16,784 bases of DNA from Campylobacterales bacterium. Its GTDB lineage: Bacteria > Campylobacterota > Campylobacteria > Campylobacterales > QNZT01. The notes below the pieces were generated by a model, which was given only the letters and a program-made list of their open reading frames with translations, made no database searches and was not told the origin of the DNA. The position numbers were made by a program, and so were the translations under genes. Where the stretch lies: positions 1 to 16,784 of the forward strand of contig JALSQA010000071.1 of NCBI GenBank assembly GCA_026985685.1. The letters are read 5' to 3'. Of this stretch, positions 6,679-14,113 are shown one piece after another; within the stretch, counting starts at the first letter, position 1; each line of letters begins with the position of its first letter.

Positions 6679-7641
6679 TACAAGTTTATCAAAAGATGCA
6701 AAATCATGTGCCTCATAAGCATCTAATGCACATCGCCCAATCATGACAGCATTATCTGAACAATAGATCAAAGGAGCAAGATGTAGTTTTGCTCCAAATT
6801 GATCACAAAGGTCTTGTATCTTTTGACGAAGATATAAATTTGCACTTGCACCACCAACTATAGCAAAATCCCTGATCTGTGATGATTGAAAAATCTTTTT
6901 TAATTTTTGTAACAAATGCCTGGTTGCCACTTTTTGAAAAGAAGCACAGATATCTGCTTTATCTTGTGTAGATAATTCGCCTAATGCTTCTATTTGTAAT
7001 CGTACTTGATTTTTCAATCCAGAATAACTAAAAGCAATTTTAGGTGAATTTCCTAATGGTACTGTAAAATTAAATCTATTTTCATCACCTTTTTTGGCAT
7101 ATTCTTCTACTATTGGTCCACCTGGATAACCAAGACCTAACATTTTTGATACTTTATCAAAACTTTCTCCAAAACTGTCATCCATAGTTTTAGCTATCAG
7201 AGAAAAATTTTTATATCCTTTTGCATCAATCACTTGCGTATGACCGCCAGATACCAATAAAACAACTAAAGGAAATAAACTTTGTTTTTCAATAAATAGA
7301 GAATATATATGCCCATGAAGATGATTAACTGCAATTAATGGCAAATTTAATGCCAAAGAGATTGCTTTTGCCATTGTTACACCTTCAACAAGAGTTACAG
7401 CAAGACCGGGTGCATTTGTCACAGCAACAGCCTTTAAAAATGGGAAAAAATCTCTTGTTTGTTCTAGTATCTTAGGAAGTGCCTGGGCATGAAGTCTTGC
7501 TGCAAGTTCAGGTACCACTCCTCCATACACAGAGTGTTCTAACTCTTGAGAAATCTTTTTATGAAAAAGTATTTTTTTTGTTTTTATCTCTGTTATTGCT
7601 ATTGAGCTGTCATCACAACTACTCTCTATGCTTAATATCAT
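6655..7641 (-). CDS. tsaD: tRNA N6-adenosine threonylcarbamoyltransferase TsaD
   Basis: TsaD (formerly Gcp/YgjD) transfers the threonylcarbamoyl group to A37 of tRNAs that read ANN codons, making t6A in the cytosol with TsaB and TsaE. The 328-residue protein begins MILSIESSCDDSS. It has the iron-binding HLHGH (H107, H111), the nucleotide loop VSGGHTQ (130-136), SFGESFDKVSKMLGLGYPGGP (156-176), SYSGLKNQ and C-terminal CSDNAVMIG. A longer frame from a TTG at 7668 exists. I prefer ATG 7641 because GGAG sits five bases upstream and family members start MILxIESSCD. It follows the DUF4105 gene by 32 bp, so it probably shares that transcript. Its 3' end overlaps the convergent DUF4149 gene by 24 bp. 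Confidence 0.96.
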   Translation of the reverse strand: MILSIESSCDDSSIAITEIKTKKILFHKKISQELEHSVYGGVVPELAARLHAQALPKILEQTRDFFPFLKAVAVTNAPGLAVTLVEGVTMAKAISLALNLPLIAVNHLHGHIYSLFIEKQSLFPLVVLLVSGGHTQVIDAKGYKNFSLIAKTMDDSFGESFDKVSKMLGLGYPGGPIVEEYAKKGDENRFNFTVPLGNSPKIAFSYSGLKNQVRLQIEALGELSTQDKADICASFQKVATRHLLQKLKKIFQSSQIRDFAIVGGASANLYLRQKIQDLCDQFGAKLHLAPLIYCSDNAVMIGRCALDAYEAHDFASFDKLVSMPKSAI

Positions 7642-7673
7642 GCCCACTCCATAAATATTCACTTTCAACGTGT

Positions 7674-9443
7674 TTAAAAATAATAAAAAAGTGCTAAAAC
7701 AGTATTTGTTTTGTGTTTTTTAGCTATTTTATCCTCTTGAAGCTTTAGATTTAGTGCCGTATTTGTGCTTAATTTACAGGTTATAAATCCCTCTATACTT
7801 CTTTCAATAATACTATCAGAAAAAAATCTTTTTTGAAAACTACTTCCCACTTTAAATCTTTGATAATTTTTAATAAATCCTATTTTAGAACCAATAGAAA
7901 ACTTACTATCACCAGATAAATACAATGAAGGTTTAACCAATAGATAAAACAGCGATGATTTTGTGCCATATGACACACCGCCACCACCGCCTAATCTAAA
8001 ATATAACTTTTTATCATGAACTCTTTGTAATCCAATATTTACACTCCATGAATAAGGTTTGAAAAATATATCTCTTTTACTCAAAGATGAAATCGAAACA
8101 AAATCAAATTTATTGATTTTAACAGATTCATTTTTTCTTTTTTGGATATCTAATGCAAAAAAATCTATATAAGCACCTTGAACAAAGCCATTTTCTAAAT
8201 CATAAATATCAGTAAAAGCAGGTTTTATACTAAAACCAAACATTTCATCTGCTCCACCATAAAATGTCACTTTAGCACTTTTGTGTCCTAAAAGAGGATT
8301 TATAGGCTTTTTTATTTTATATGGTGGGATTTTTGCCAAACTACTTCTGCTTTTTAATAATCGCATCAATGTTTTTATATAATTTTTCTTAACTAATTTA
8401 TGATGACTTCTTTGGTGTTTTAAATAAGCTATTGCCAAATCAAGTGTATATATTTTTTGCAATTCATTCAATTTATCAAGTAATGATAAATCATAATTTT
8501 CTATAAAGTTTTTTGTTAATGATATATCTTTTATATTTTTTACAATAGTTTGCATCTTTTTTCTTTTAGAGGGTCTAAAATGAACACCATCAATAAAATC
8601 ATGCTCTTTTACTTTTCGTATTGTATCTATTGGAATTGCTTTATATGAAAAATCTTCTACCAAAGAAGCATCACCTCTTGCAGATTCTAAAAGCCACAAA
8701 AGATTATAAGAACAATTTTTAGTAAAAAAGTAATAATCTGTATATCTATTTTTAAGTTCATAGAGATGATATAACAATCTACGTATCTCTTTATGGTTAA
8801 GATTTAAACTATACTCCCACATATCACGCTGTTCCATGTGAGTATACTCTTTGATCTTTTTATAATAAGGCAATACAGAATAATATCCCCTGTACCCACC
8901 CGTTAAACCATAATATGCAAATAAAATGCCATTATTTTCTCCAGTTTGAGCAGCATAATTAATCGCTTGAGAAATAAGTGGTGTGCTAATATTTGAATCT
9001 ACTCTTAAAAAAGTATGACCAAACATAGAAGCAGGAGAATTCACATGAGCAGTAGGGAAAATAAGACTCATATGATTTGGAGGATTGTTTTTAAAAAGTT
9101 TTTCAAGTTTTTCACATGAAGTGAATTTATATGTAGCAAAAAGTTTAGGTATTTTCTCTTTTAGCCAGGCAATTCGGGCAGGATATCTGCATAACATATC
9201 CATATCTTTTGCTTTAATATGTTCTATCGTCGCATTTAATTCACTTTTGGGACTTTTATATCCATCTGATGCAAGGAAAAATGAAGAGTCATCAATCTCG
9301 CTTTTACCATCTTTAAAATGTAATAAGATATGCCAATATGGATCATTTGAGAGTTTTTTGATTAAAGAATGTTCGTCACTAGCAAGAACATAGGAGTAGC
9401 ATAAAAGAAAAAGGATATTAAGAAATACCCTTTTTGTGTGCAA
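7674..9443 (-). CDS. DUF4105 (Lnb-like N-terminal) envelope protein with C-terminal barrel-like domain
   Basis: This 589-residue exported protein has a signal peptide at 1-22. The N-terminal half looks like DUF4105, a permuted NlpC/P60-papain fold. Seen motifs are DMLCRYPARIAWL (82-94), SPASMFGHTFLRV (136-148) and FFTKNCSYNLLWLLE (239-253). H143 and C244 are the likely catalytic pair by family logic. The related Lnb proteins were reported to N-acylate lipoproteins, so lipid transfer or hydrolysis at the envelope is possible but unproven here. A charged helical part (about 285-370) is followed by strand-rich sequence with alternating aromatics, ending LALFYYF, which suggests an outer-membrane barrel of roughly 200 residues. 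It starts 3 bp after the DUF3015 gene and is probably translated with it. Confidence 0.78.
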   Translation of the reverse strand: MHTKRVFLNILFLLCYSYVLASDEHSLIKKLSNDPYWHILLHFKDGKSEIDDSSFFLASDGYKSPKSELNATIEHIKAKDMDMLCRYPARIAWLKEKIPKLFATYKFTSCEKLEKLFKNNPPNHMSLIFPTAHVNSPASMFGHTFLRVDSNISTPLISQAINYAAQTGENNGILFAYYGLTGGYRGYYSVLPYYKKIKEYTHMEQRDMWEYSLNLNHKEIRRLLYHLYELKNRYTDYYFFTKNCSYNLLWLLESARGDASLVEDFSYKAIPIDTIRKVKEHDFIDGVHFRPSKRKKMQTIVKNIKDISLTKNFIENYDLSLLDKLNELQKIYTLDLAIAYLKHQRSHHKLVKKNYIKTLMRLLKSRSSLAKIPPYKIKKPINPLLGHKSAKVTFYGGADEMFGFSIKPAFTDIYDLENGFVQGAYIDFFALDIQKRKNESVKINKFDFVSISSLSKRDIFFKPYSWSVNIGLQRVHDKKLYFRLGGGGGVSYGTKSSLFYLLVKPSLYLSGDSKFSIGSKIGFIKNYQRFKVGSSFQKRFFSDSIIERSIEGFITCKLSTNTALNLKLQEDKIAKKHKTNTVLALFYYF

Positions 9444-9446
9444 AAA

Positions 9447-9896
9447 TTAACCTGCTATTTTGATAATAGAGTCAATAACCTCTGCTGAACTTACATTTTC
9501 ACTCGCATATATAGCTGTGAAATTTGTTTTTAGTTTTGTTTCAAAAGAAGATTTATCTTTGATATTTAACATAGAAGCCAATGTATCAAGTGTTTCACCT
9601 TGCCCTGCTGCGATATCTGTTGCTAAAGAATCCATATTTTGTGCTACAAATTTTTCAACTTTTTCATTTGAAACAAGTAGTGTTGGTTTATCACATCCAA
9701 GTGTTCCTGAAGTAATACCAAAAGTTTGGTTTCCTGAAGTACCATTTGTTGTTACAGCGATAACTTGTTTAGCTACAGTATTTTGATTATCAATAATTAC
9801 ACTTCCCAGACCACAACCTGTGTTTGGATTTCTATCTGCATATACAGTAGTACTCAATGCTAAAACTGCCAATGATGTTACAATGATTTTTTTCAT
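9447..9896 (-). CDS. DUF3015-family secreted protein
   Basis: This 149-residue protein has a Sec signal (MKKIIVTSLAVLALSTTVYA, cleavage after 20), so it is periplasmic or secreted. The mature part opens with DRNPNTGCGLGSVIID and contains ATTNGTSGNQTFGITSGTLGCDKP, both hallmarks of DUF3015. Two Cys (C28 and C69) could form a disulfide. The rest (79-149) appears helical, with KVEKFVAQNMDSLATDIAAGQGETLDTLASML. Its function is unknown. It sits 3 bp upstream of the DUF4105 gene, and I recall that these families are neighbours in some gammaproteobacteria, suggesting a shared envelope job. The start is secure: AAGGAGATGAT lies just upstream, and a TATAAT box lies about 35 bp further out. Confidence 0.82.
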   Translation of the reverse strand: MKKIIVTSLAVLALSTTVYADRNPNTGCGLGSVIIDNQNTVAKQVIAVTTNGTSGNQTFGITSGTLGCDKPTLLVSNEKVEKFVAQNMDSLATDIAAGQGETLDTLASMLNIKDKSSFETKLKTNFTAIYASENVSSAEVIDSIIKIAG

Positions 9897-9930
9897 AATT
9901 TATCATCTCCTTTTTATAAAATTGAACATG

Positions 9931-9936
9931 ATTATA
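9931..9936 (-). promoter_or_regulatory. Candidate -10 box for the DUF3015-DUF4105-tsaD transcript
   Basis: The minus strand reads TATAAT at 9936-9931, inside TTTTATATAATCATG. Initiation seven or so bases on would give a leader of about 28 bases with AAGGAGATGAT well placed. No convincing -35 box is seen, as is usual in this group. Confidence 0.45.
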
Positions 9937-10118
9937 TAAAAGATTTAATTAAATAAAGCCTTATCTTTTTAAAAAAATTAAACTATTTCAAATGAATTAA
10001 ATTTTTTTACTTTATCAAATTTTTTCAGTATTTGTTAAGCTAAAACATGTAAAATTCAAATTCTATTTTACTTATATTTTTTTATAAAAGTTTTTGCTTT
10101 ATTGGCTAAACTGATTTT

Positions 10119-10162
10119 GTTTTCGGTCGATAGAGAGAAAACCCACATTGAAAGATGTAGGT
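10119..10162 (+). promoter_or_regulatory. Potentially structured 5' leader of the acidic-protein gene
   Basis: GTTTTC (10119-10124) pairs perfectly with GAAAAC (10137-10142) around the loop GGTCGATAGAGA. Next, ACCCACAT (10141-10148) pairs with ATGTAGGT (10155-10162), with one C-A mismatch and a six-base loop. The two helices share bases 10141-10142, so they would compete or stack. G+C content is higher than in the flanks. It matches no riboswitch consensus I know. An RNA element or a regulator site are both possible. Confidence 0.35.
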
Positions 10163-10198
10163 AATATAAAAATAAAAAATGTAAAGAAAGAGGATATC

Positions 10199-10402
10199 AT
10201 GACTGTTGAAGAATTAGAACTATTAGGAACACTTAGCGAACTTGATCTGGACAATCTTGACGATGACGCATTGGCATCACTGCTAGAAGAAGCACTAGAA
10301 GTAACGGATGAAGATCCATATGAAGCGATAACTTTTATCACAGAAAATAGTGAAATCAGTTATGAAGACCTTCAAAGAGTATATAATACTTTTAAAAAAT
10401 AG
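10199..10402 (+). CDS. Small acidic protein of unknown function (67 aa)
   Basis: I do not recognise this protein. It has 20 Asp/Glu and only 3 Lys/Arg in 67 residues. The Leu-rich acidic start (ELELLGTLSELDLDNLDDDA, 5-24) looks like an amphipathic helix, and the second half (Y41-K67) like a further helix pair ending NTFKK. There is no signal peptide or membrane segment, so it is probably cytosolic. Such proteins can be antitoxins, anti-sigma or adaptor proteins, or nucleic-acid mimics, but nothing here singles one out. I chose ATG 10199 because AGAGGA lies four bases upstream; the in-frame TTG at 10148 has no such site and overlaps the hairpins. It is flanked by minus-strand genes, and a strong hairpin lies 13 bp after its stop. 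Confidence 0.72.
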   Translation: MTVEELELLGTLSELDLDNLDDDALASLLEEALEVTDEDPYEAITFITENSEISYEDLQRVYNTFKK

Positions 10403-10415
10403 GGATTAGTTGATT

Positions 10416-10440
10416 AGCAGTCGATATATTATCGACTGCT
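10416..10440. terminator. Perfect 11-bp hairpin between convergent genes, overlapping the dxr stop
   Basis: AGCAGTCGATA (10416-10426) is perfectly complementary to TATCGACTGCT (10430-10440) around a three-base loop. It lies between the convergent acidic-protein gene and dxr, and could end transcription both ways. The upper arm also encodes the last dxr codons and its stop. Neither side has a strict U tract directly after the stem; on the minus strand a run of six T comes about 16 bases later. Confidence 0.65.
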
Positions 10441-11511
10441 TTGCTGTAAAGAAGTATACTCTCTTACAGCAGCATCAATTTCATATACGTCATCTAAATT
10501 TTGAGGATTTATATCTTCAAAATACTGATATGCTTTTATTGTTCCTTTAGAGATATCCATAAAATTAATTTTTCCTTCAAAAAATGCTTCTATCCCAATC
10601 TCATTTGCGGCATTTATAACTACGCCACGGTGTGGATTTTGTAAAATATCATCTTTTATTTCCCAGATTGGATAACGATTTTGTTCAATTTTTCTAAATT
10701 CTAAATTACCGATTTCCAATAAATCTACACTTGGTAAAATTTGTTGCCTCACTTCTCCCAAAAGAGCATAAGCAATAGGTAATTTCATGTCTGCATTTGC
10801 AATATGTGCTGTGGTACTTCCATCTTTAAAATCAACCAAAGCATGAATAATCGATTTGGTTTCAATAATAGCATCAAGTTTATCTATGTTAAAGAGCCAT
10901 TTAGCTTCTAAGAGTTCAAAAAGTTTATTGGTCATTGTTGCACTATCTATTGTTATTTTCCTACCCATTGACCAATTAGGATGATTGAGTGCTTCTTCTA
11001 CACTAGCGTGTTGTAGCACTTTTAAAGGTGTATCTCTAAAAGAACCACCACTTGCCGTAATAATCATTTTATCGACAACTCTTTCCCCTAACAAATACCA
11101 TAGTCCAAAATGCTCACTATCAATTGGTGTAATTTGTTTCATGTCAATAAATTTACCACCAACAACTAAGCTCTCTTTATTGGCAAGAGCCACTTTTTTG
11201 CCTTGAGAAATCGCTGTAATTGTTGGTTTAAGTCCAGCAAATCCCACTAAAGAATTTACAACTAATTGACTCTCACTCAATCCAATCACTTCTAAGATAC
11301 CATCTTCACCTGCATAAATATTTTTGTGATTAACTTTATCTTTTTTGTTTGGATCAGCAATAGCCACATATGTTGGATGAAATTCTGCTATTTGGCTATT
11401 TAGTAAATCAAGATTATTTCCAGCTACTAAAACATCAACATTCAAATTGAATTTTCTTGCGATATTGAGTGCATTTACTCCAATAGAACCTGTGCTTCCT
11501 AGAACTATCAA
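10429..11511 (-). CDS. dxr: 1-deoxy-D-xylulose 5-phosphate reductoisomerase
   Basis: DXR (IspC) converts DXP to 2-C-methyl-D-erythritol 4-phosphate with NADPH, the committed step of the MEP isoprenoid pathway. The 360-residue protein has the NADPH loop GSTGSIG (5-11), ALANKESLV (108-116) and metal ligands in DSEH (D131, E133) and NKLFELLEA (E199). It also has ITASGGSFRD (151-160) and NHPNWSMGRKITIDSATM (176-193). All active-site motifs are intact. The start codon is TTG, overlapping the cdsA stop by four bases (TTGA). No ATG is possible, because an in-frame stop lies four codons upstream, and AGAGG is six bases before the TTG. Coupled translation with cdsA is likely. The stop lies inside a hairpin. 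Confidence 0.96.
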   Translation of the reverse strand: MIVLGSTGSIGVNALNIARKFNLNVDVLVAGNNLDLLNSQIAEFHPTYVAIADPNKKDKVNHKNIYAGEDGILEVIGLSESQLVVNSLVGFAGLKPTITAISQGKKVALANKESLVVGGKFIDMKQITPIDSEHFGLWYLLGERVVDKMIITASGGSFRDTPLKVLQHASVEEALNHPNWSMGRKITIDSATMTNKLFELLEAKWLFNIDKLDAIIETKSIIHALVDFKDGSTTAHIANADMKLPIAYALLGEVRQQILPSVDLLEIGNLEFRKIEQNRYPIWEIKDDILQNPHRGVVINAANEIGIEAFFEGKINFMDISKGTIKAYQYFEDINPQNLDDVYEIDAAVREYTSLQQSSR

Positions 11512-12278
11512 GCTAAACCTCTAAGCAAAATCACCATAAAAATACCGGCAAAAAGATAGCCATCCATCCTATCTAATACCCCACCATGTCCTGGTAAAAC
11601 ACTGCCACTATCTTTAACACCCGCTTGACGTTTTAGATAACTTTCAAATAAATCTCCAAAAACCGATACAAATGAAACGATGAAAGAGATCAAAATCGCC
11701 AAAATTGGAGATACAAAAGAGAGTCCATAAAAAGTACCTGCTATTGTTGCTATCAAAACTCCACCAAAAACACCTTCCCATGTTTTTTTCGGAGAGATTT
11801 CACAAAACGGAGTTTTTCCAATCGCTCTACCTGTAAAATAAGCTCCTGTATCTGTAAGTGCAACAACAATCACTAGCCAAATCACAGCGTCCATACCAAA
11901 GCCTTTATACAAAGCTAGTAAAAATAAAAAAGAGGCAGTAGGATATAAAAAAACATATAACCTTTTAAAATCAATATCTCCTTTATAAATCATCCAAGAC
12001 GACAATGTAATCAATACTAAAAAAAGTAAATCATCAGGATTACTGTAAAATAACGAGATAAGCCATAAAAGAGCAGCATAGCCATAATATTCATTTCCTT
12101 CAATAGCAAATAATTTCATCGCTTCATAAAATGAAAATAAAAATGCTATGCCTAAAAATAGCCACATGACTAAATAACTATCAATCCAGCCAACAAAAAA
12201 TATAAGACAAATAAGCACAGCTCCTGTTACAAATCTATCTTTATCAATGTTTTGTAATATCTTTTTAATTTTTTCCAT
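11508..12278 (-). CDS. cdsA: Phosphatidate cytidylyltransferase (CDP-diglyceride synthase)
   Basis: CdsA makes CDP-diacylglycerol from phosphatidic acid and CTP in the inner membrane, the precursor of all phospholipids. The 256-residue protein has about seven hydrophobic segments. The family signature is complete near the C-terminus: SYLKRQAGVKDSG (213-225), then PGHGGVLDRMDG (229-240) with D236 and D239. TDTGAYFTGRAIG (142-154) and SPKKTWEGVFGG (162-173) are also present. The ATG at 12278 has AAGG seven bases upstream, within a perfect 18-bp palindrome. It overlaps dxr by four bases. A CDP-diacylglycerol-using cardiolipin synthase type is not implied by the downstream region, since the phospholipase-D-type enzyme in this window acts on phosphatidylglycerol. 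Confidence 0.97.
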   Translation of the reverse strand: MEKIKKILQNIDKDRFVTGAVLICLIFFVGWIDSYLVMWLFLGIAFLFSFYEAMKLFAIEGNEYYGYAALLWLISLFYSNPDDLLFLVLITLSSWMIYKGDIDFKRLYVFLYPTASFLFLLALYKGFGMDAVIWLVIVVALTDTGAYFTGRAIGKTPFCEISPKKTWEGVFGGVLIATIAGTFYGLSFVSPILAILISFIVSFVSVFGDLFESYLKRQAGVKDSGSVLPGHGGVLDRMDGYLFAGIFMVILLRGLA

Positions 12279-12285
12279 ATATTTA

Positions 12286-12303
12286 CCTTATCCTAGGATA
12301 AGG
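12286..12303. repeat. Perfect 18-bp palindrome covering the cdsA ribosome-binding site
   Basis: The sequence CCTTATCCTAGGATAAGG reads the same on both strands. It lies 7 bp upstream of the cdsA ATG, and its 3' arm on the minus strand contains the AAGG Shine-Dalgarno sequence. As RNA it would fold into a 7-bp stem with a CUAG loop, hiding that site. As DNA it is a dyad suited to a dimeric regulator. Neither role is established. Confidence 0.75.
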
Positions 12304-12347
12304 ACATGATACTTTATTGGTACTTAACAAGTAAATAAGCTTATATA

Positions 12348-12683
12348 TTAAGCTCTAATATCTAAGATATGATAAGGAAGACTTTCATAAAGTTCATCTT
12401 CAGAAGCTTTTTTTCGTATATTTTTATAATGTGCTAATGTTTCTTGTTCTTTTTCACCTGTCTCTTCTTCTGTTCGTTCTCGATTGTGCTCTTTTTCGGG
12501 ATCAACTTCCACACTTTCAATCAAATCATCTACATCTTCAACCATATTTGTTTTTTCATTTATACGTGCAGCTGCAATAACATTTTGGAAATCAACTCTT
12601 CCACGGTAGTCTGTTTGCTTGGATGCAGCAACTTGCATATTTTGATTGGCATAGGTAATAGCATCAAGTGGTGTTATAGGCAT
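12348..12683 (-). CDS. Small charged protein of unknown function between NFACT and cdsA genes
   Basis: I do not recognise a domain in this 111-residue protein. The N-terminal part (MPITPLDAITYANQNMQVAA) is hydrophobic to neutral but lacks a signal peptide. Residues about 48-95 are very rich in Glu, Asp, Lys and Arg (EKEHNRERTEEETGEKEQE) and probably helical or disordered. The C-terminus is SLPYHILDIRA. Its start is secure, with AAGGA eight bases upstream, and it lies only 3 bp after the NFACT stop, so the two are probably translated together. From memory, Campylobacter jejuni also has a small gene between its NFACT-type gene and cdsA; homology is not shown here. A role tied to its NFACT neighbour is only a guess. 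Confidence 0.75.
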   Translation of the reverse strand: MPITPLDAITYANQNMQVAASKQTDYRGRVDFQNVIAAARINEKTNMVEDVDDLIESVEVDPEKEHNRERTEEETGEKEQETLAHYKNIRKKASEDELYESLPYHILDIRA

Positions 12684-12686
12684 ACT

Positions 12687-14018
12687 CTATTCCTTAAAAA
12701 CCTTCATCGTATCATAATTGACATAATTCACATTTGCACCTTCACGCATTTTGACATTGCGTCTTTGGGTATAATCTACCATATATGAGCCATCTGAAAT
12801 AGCACTAAATTGAACACAAAGTTTAGCCCCAAACTCTAAAACAGATAAAGGAGGTAATTTTTTTTCATTTGTTATTATAACATGAGTAGAAGGCATATCT
12901 TTTAGATGCATCCAAATATCACTCATTTTTGCTGATTTTAGGAGAGATATGTTACCTTTTTCATTTTTACCTAATCTAATTTTATACCCTTCTATAAAAA
13001 ATGTTTCTATATTTGCATCTATTTTAGATCGCTTTTTTTGTGCTTTTGCTTGCTTTGGGAGATAAAGGTTCAATTCATCAACACTTTTTGCAGCAAAAAT
13101 CGCCTTTTTTAAATTTTCCAAAAAAGTTATTTTAGAAATAATATTTTCTCTCTCAATATAAGTAAATTTTGCTTTTTGTTTAAGTTTTTTTGCACGTTTA
13201 AATAGTTCATTAGCAGCTTGAGAGGGTGTTTTTGCCTGTGATGGCAAAACTATTGTACGCTCATTTCCTTCATAATCATTTACCGTAATCTCTTTTTGAT
13301 AATTTTTCATCAAATGTAAATGAGAAAGCAATAAATTTCCATTTTCTGTTAAACTTTGACTTTTTTGCATCAAAAGTGATTCATCTTCTATCTTTTCTAA
13401 AATATTTTGCAGTTTTTTTAATCGTTTCAATACAATCTGCTCTTTATTTTTCTTTAACGCTTTAAGTTTTATTTCCTCTCTTCGCACATATTCATTTATT
13501 AAAAATGATGACAAATCTTCAATTGGTTCAATATCTTCTTTAAATTCTCTTGCTGGCAGTGGCAATAATCTGACACCAACTTTTACTTCACGAAAAGATG
13601 TATGTATATCAATATGACGATATGCTTCTAAAATAATTTCATTTTCATCTAATATAATAATATTTGTATTTCTTCCTGTAAATTCAAATTGTAAAATAGT
13701 ACGCTGTGCTTTATATTTAGAAGAGGAGTTGGCATACATTCGCAAGATACGATTTGATTTTAAAACTTCTACCTTTTCTATCCTGGCATTAACAAAACGT
13801 TTTTTTAAAACAACATCAAATGGAGCATTGTACTGACGTACTTTTTTATAGCTATCTTTTTGAAAGATATAAGCATCGCCACGTTTCATATCAAAATAAT
13901 ATACCTCATCACGATCAAAGACAATTTTTATGATAGTGTCTTCAACACGTTCGATAACATTGATTTTTCTATAAGTAGCAAGTTTTTGGGCAATTTGGAG
14001 TAAATGTGTTCTTTTCAT
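12687..14018 (-). CDS. NFACT-family (RqcH-like) ribosome quality-control protein
   Basis: NFACT proteins (RqcH in Bacillus, Rqc2/NEMF in eukaryotes) bind split large ribosomal subunits and add Ala tails to stalled peptides; older annotations call them fibronectin-binding. The 443-residue protein has an NFACT-N region (1-150) with GRNTNIIILDE (115-125), a Lys/Leu-rich coiled coil (about 175-215), and a C-terminal NFACT-R domain (about 339-443). NFACT-R shows DIWMHLKDMPSTHVII (367-382) and VDYTQRRNVKMREGANVNYVNY (414-435). It is shorter than Bacillus RqcH (about 570). The Asp-Arg pair that binds tRNA in RqcH seems to align with N89-R90 (KSNRILRM). The Shine-Dalgarno sequence before the ATG is poor. 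It heads the operon with cdsA and dxr, after a terminator. Confidence 0.87.
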   Translation of the reverse strand: MKRTHLLQIAQKLATYRKINVIERVEDTIIKIVFDRDEVYYFDMKRGDAYIFQKDSYKKVRQYNAPFDVVLKKRFVNARIEKVEVLKSNRILRMYANSSSKYKAQRTILQFEFTGRNTNIIILDENEIILEAYRHIDIHTSFREVKVGVRLLPLPAREFKEDIEPIEDLSSFLINEYVRREEIKLKALKKNKEQIVLKRLKKLQNILEKIEDESLLMQKSQSLTENGNLLLSHLHLMKNYQKEITVNDYEGNERTIVLPSQAKTPSQAANELFKRAKKLKQKAKFTYIERENIISKITFLENLKKAIFAAKSVDELNLYLPKQAKAQKKRSKIDANIETFFIEGYKIRLGKNEKGNISLLKSAKMSDIWMHLKDMPSTHVIITNEKKLPPLSVLEFGAKLCVQFSAISDGSYMVDYTQRRNVKMREGANVNYVNYDTMKVFKE

Positions 14019-14060
14019 TCAAAGCATGGTAGCAAAAATACCTTGTTTTTGAATGCAAAA

Positions 14061-14093
14061 GAAAGAAAACCCAAACTCTTGACAGAATTTGGG
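14061..14093 (-). terminator. Rho-independent terminator after the HDOD gene
   Basis: On the minus strand, CCCAAA and TTTGGG arms (14093-14088 and 14075-14070) plus an inner AGA/TCT pairing form a ten-position stem with one mismatch and a GTCA loop. TTTTCTTTCTTTT follows. It lies 20 bp after the HDOD stop and ends the unit to its right, separating it from the NFACT gene. Confidence 0.85.
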
Positions 14094-14113
14094 CAAAAAA
14101 AGATTTCTTTGTA

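Larger units (their letters stand above)
9897..10198. other. Divergent intergenic region, 302 bp
   Basis: This stretch lies between the minus-strand DUF3015 gene and the plus-strand acidic-protein gene. It is very A+T-rich and has no credible coding frame; a TTG-started extension of the acidic gene from 10148 is not favoured. It holds the minus-strand TATAAT at 9931-9936, a possible plus-strand TATAAA at 10083-10088, and the two overlapping hairpins at 10119-10162. Between about 9960 and 10080 I see only A+T-rich sequence. Confidence 0.6.

Noticed and set aside
7642..7668. TTG start for tsaD nine codons upstream
   Set aside because: Family members begin MILxIESSCD, and GGAG directly precedes the ATG at 7641.
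10119..10198. Known riboswitch (c-di-GMP, preQ1, fluoride, TPP and others) upstream of the acidic gene
   Set aside because: None of the conserved core strings of those classes could be found; only two simple hairpins are visible.
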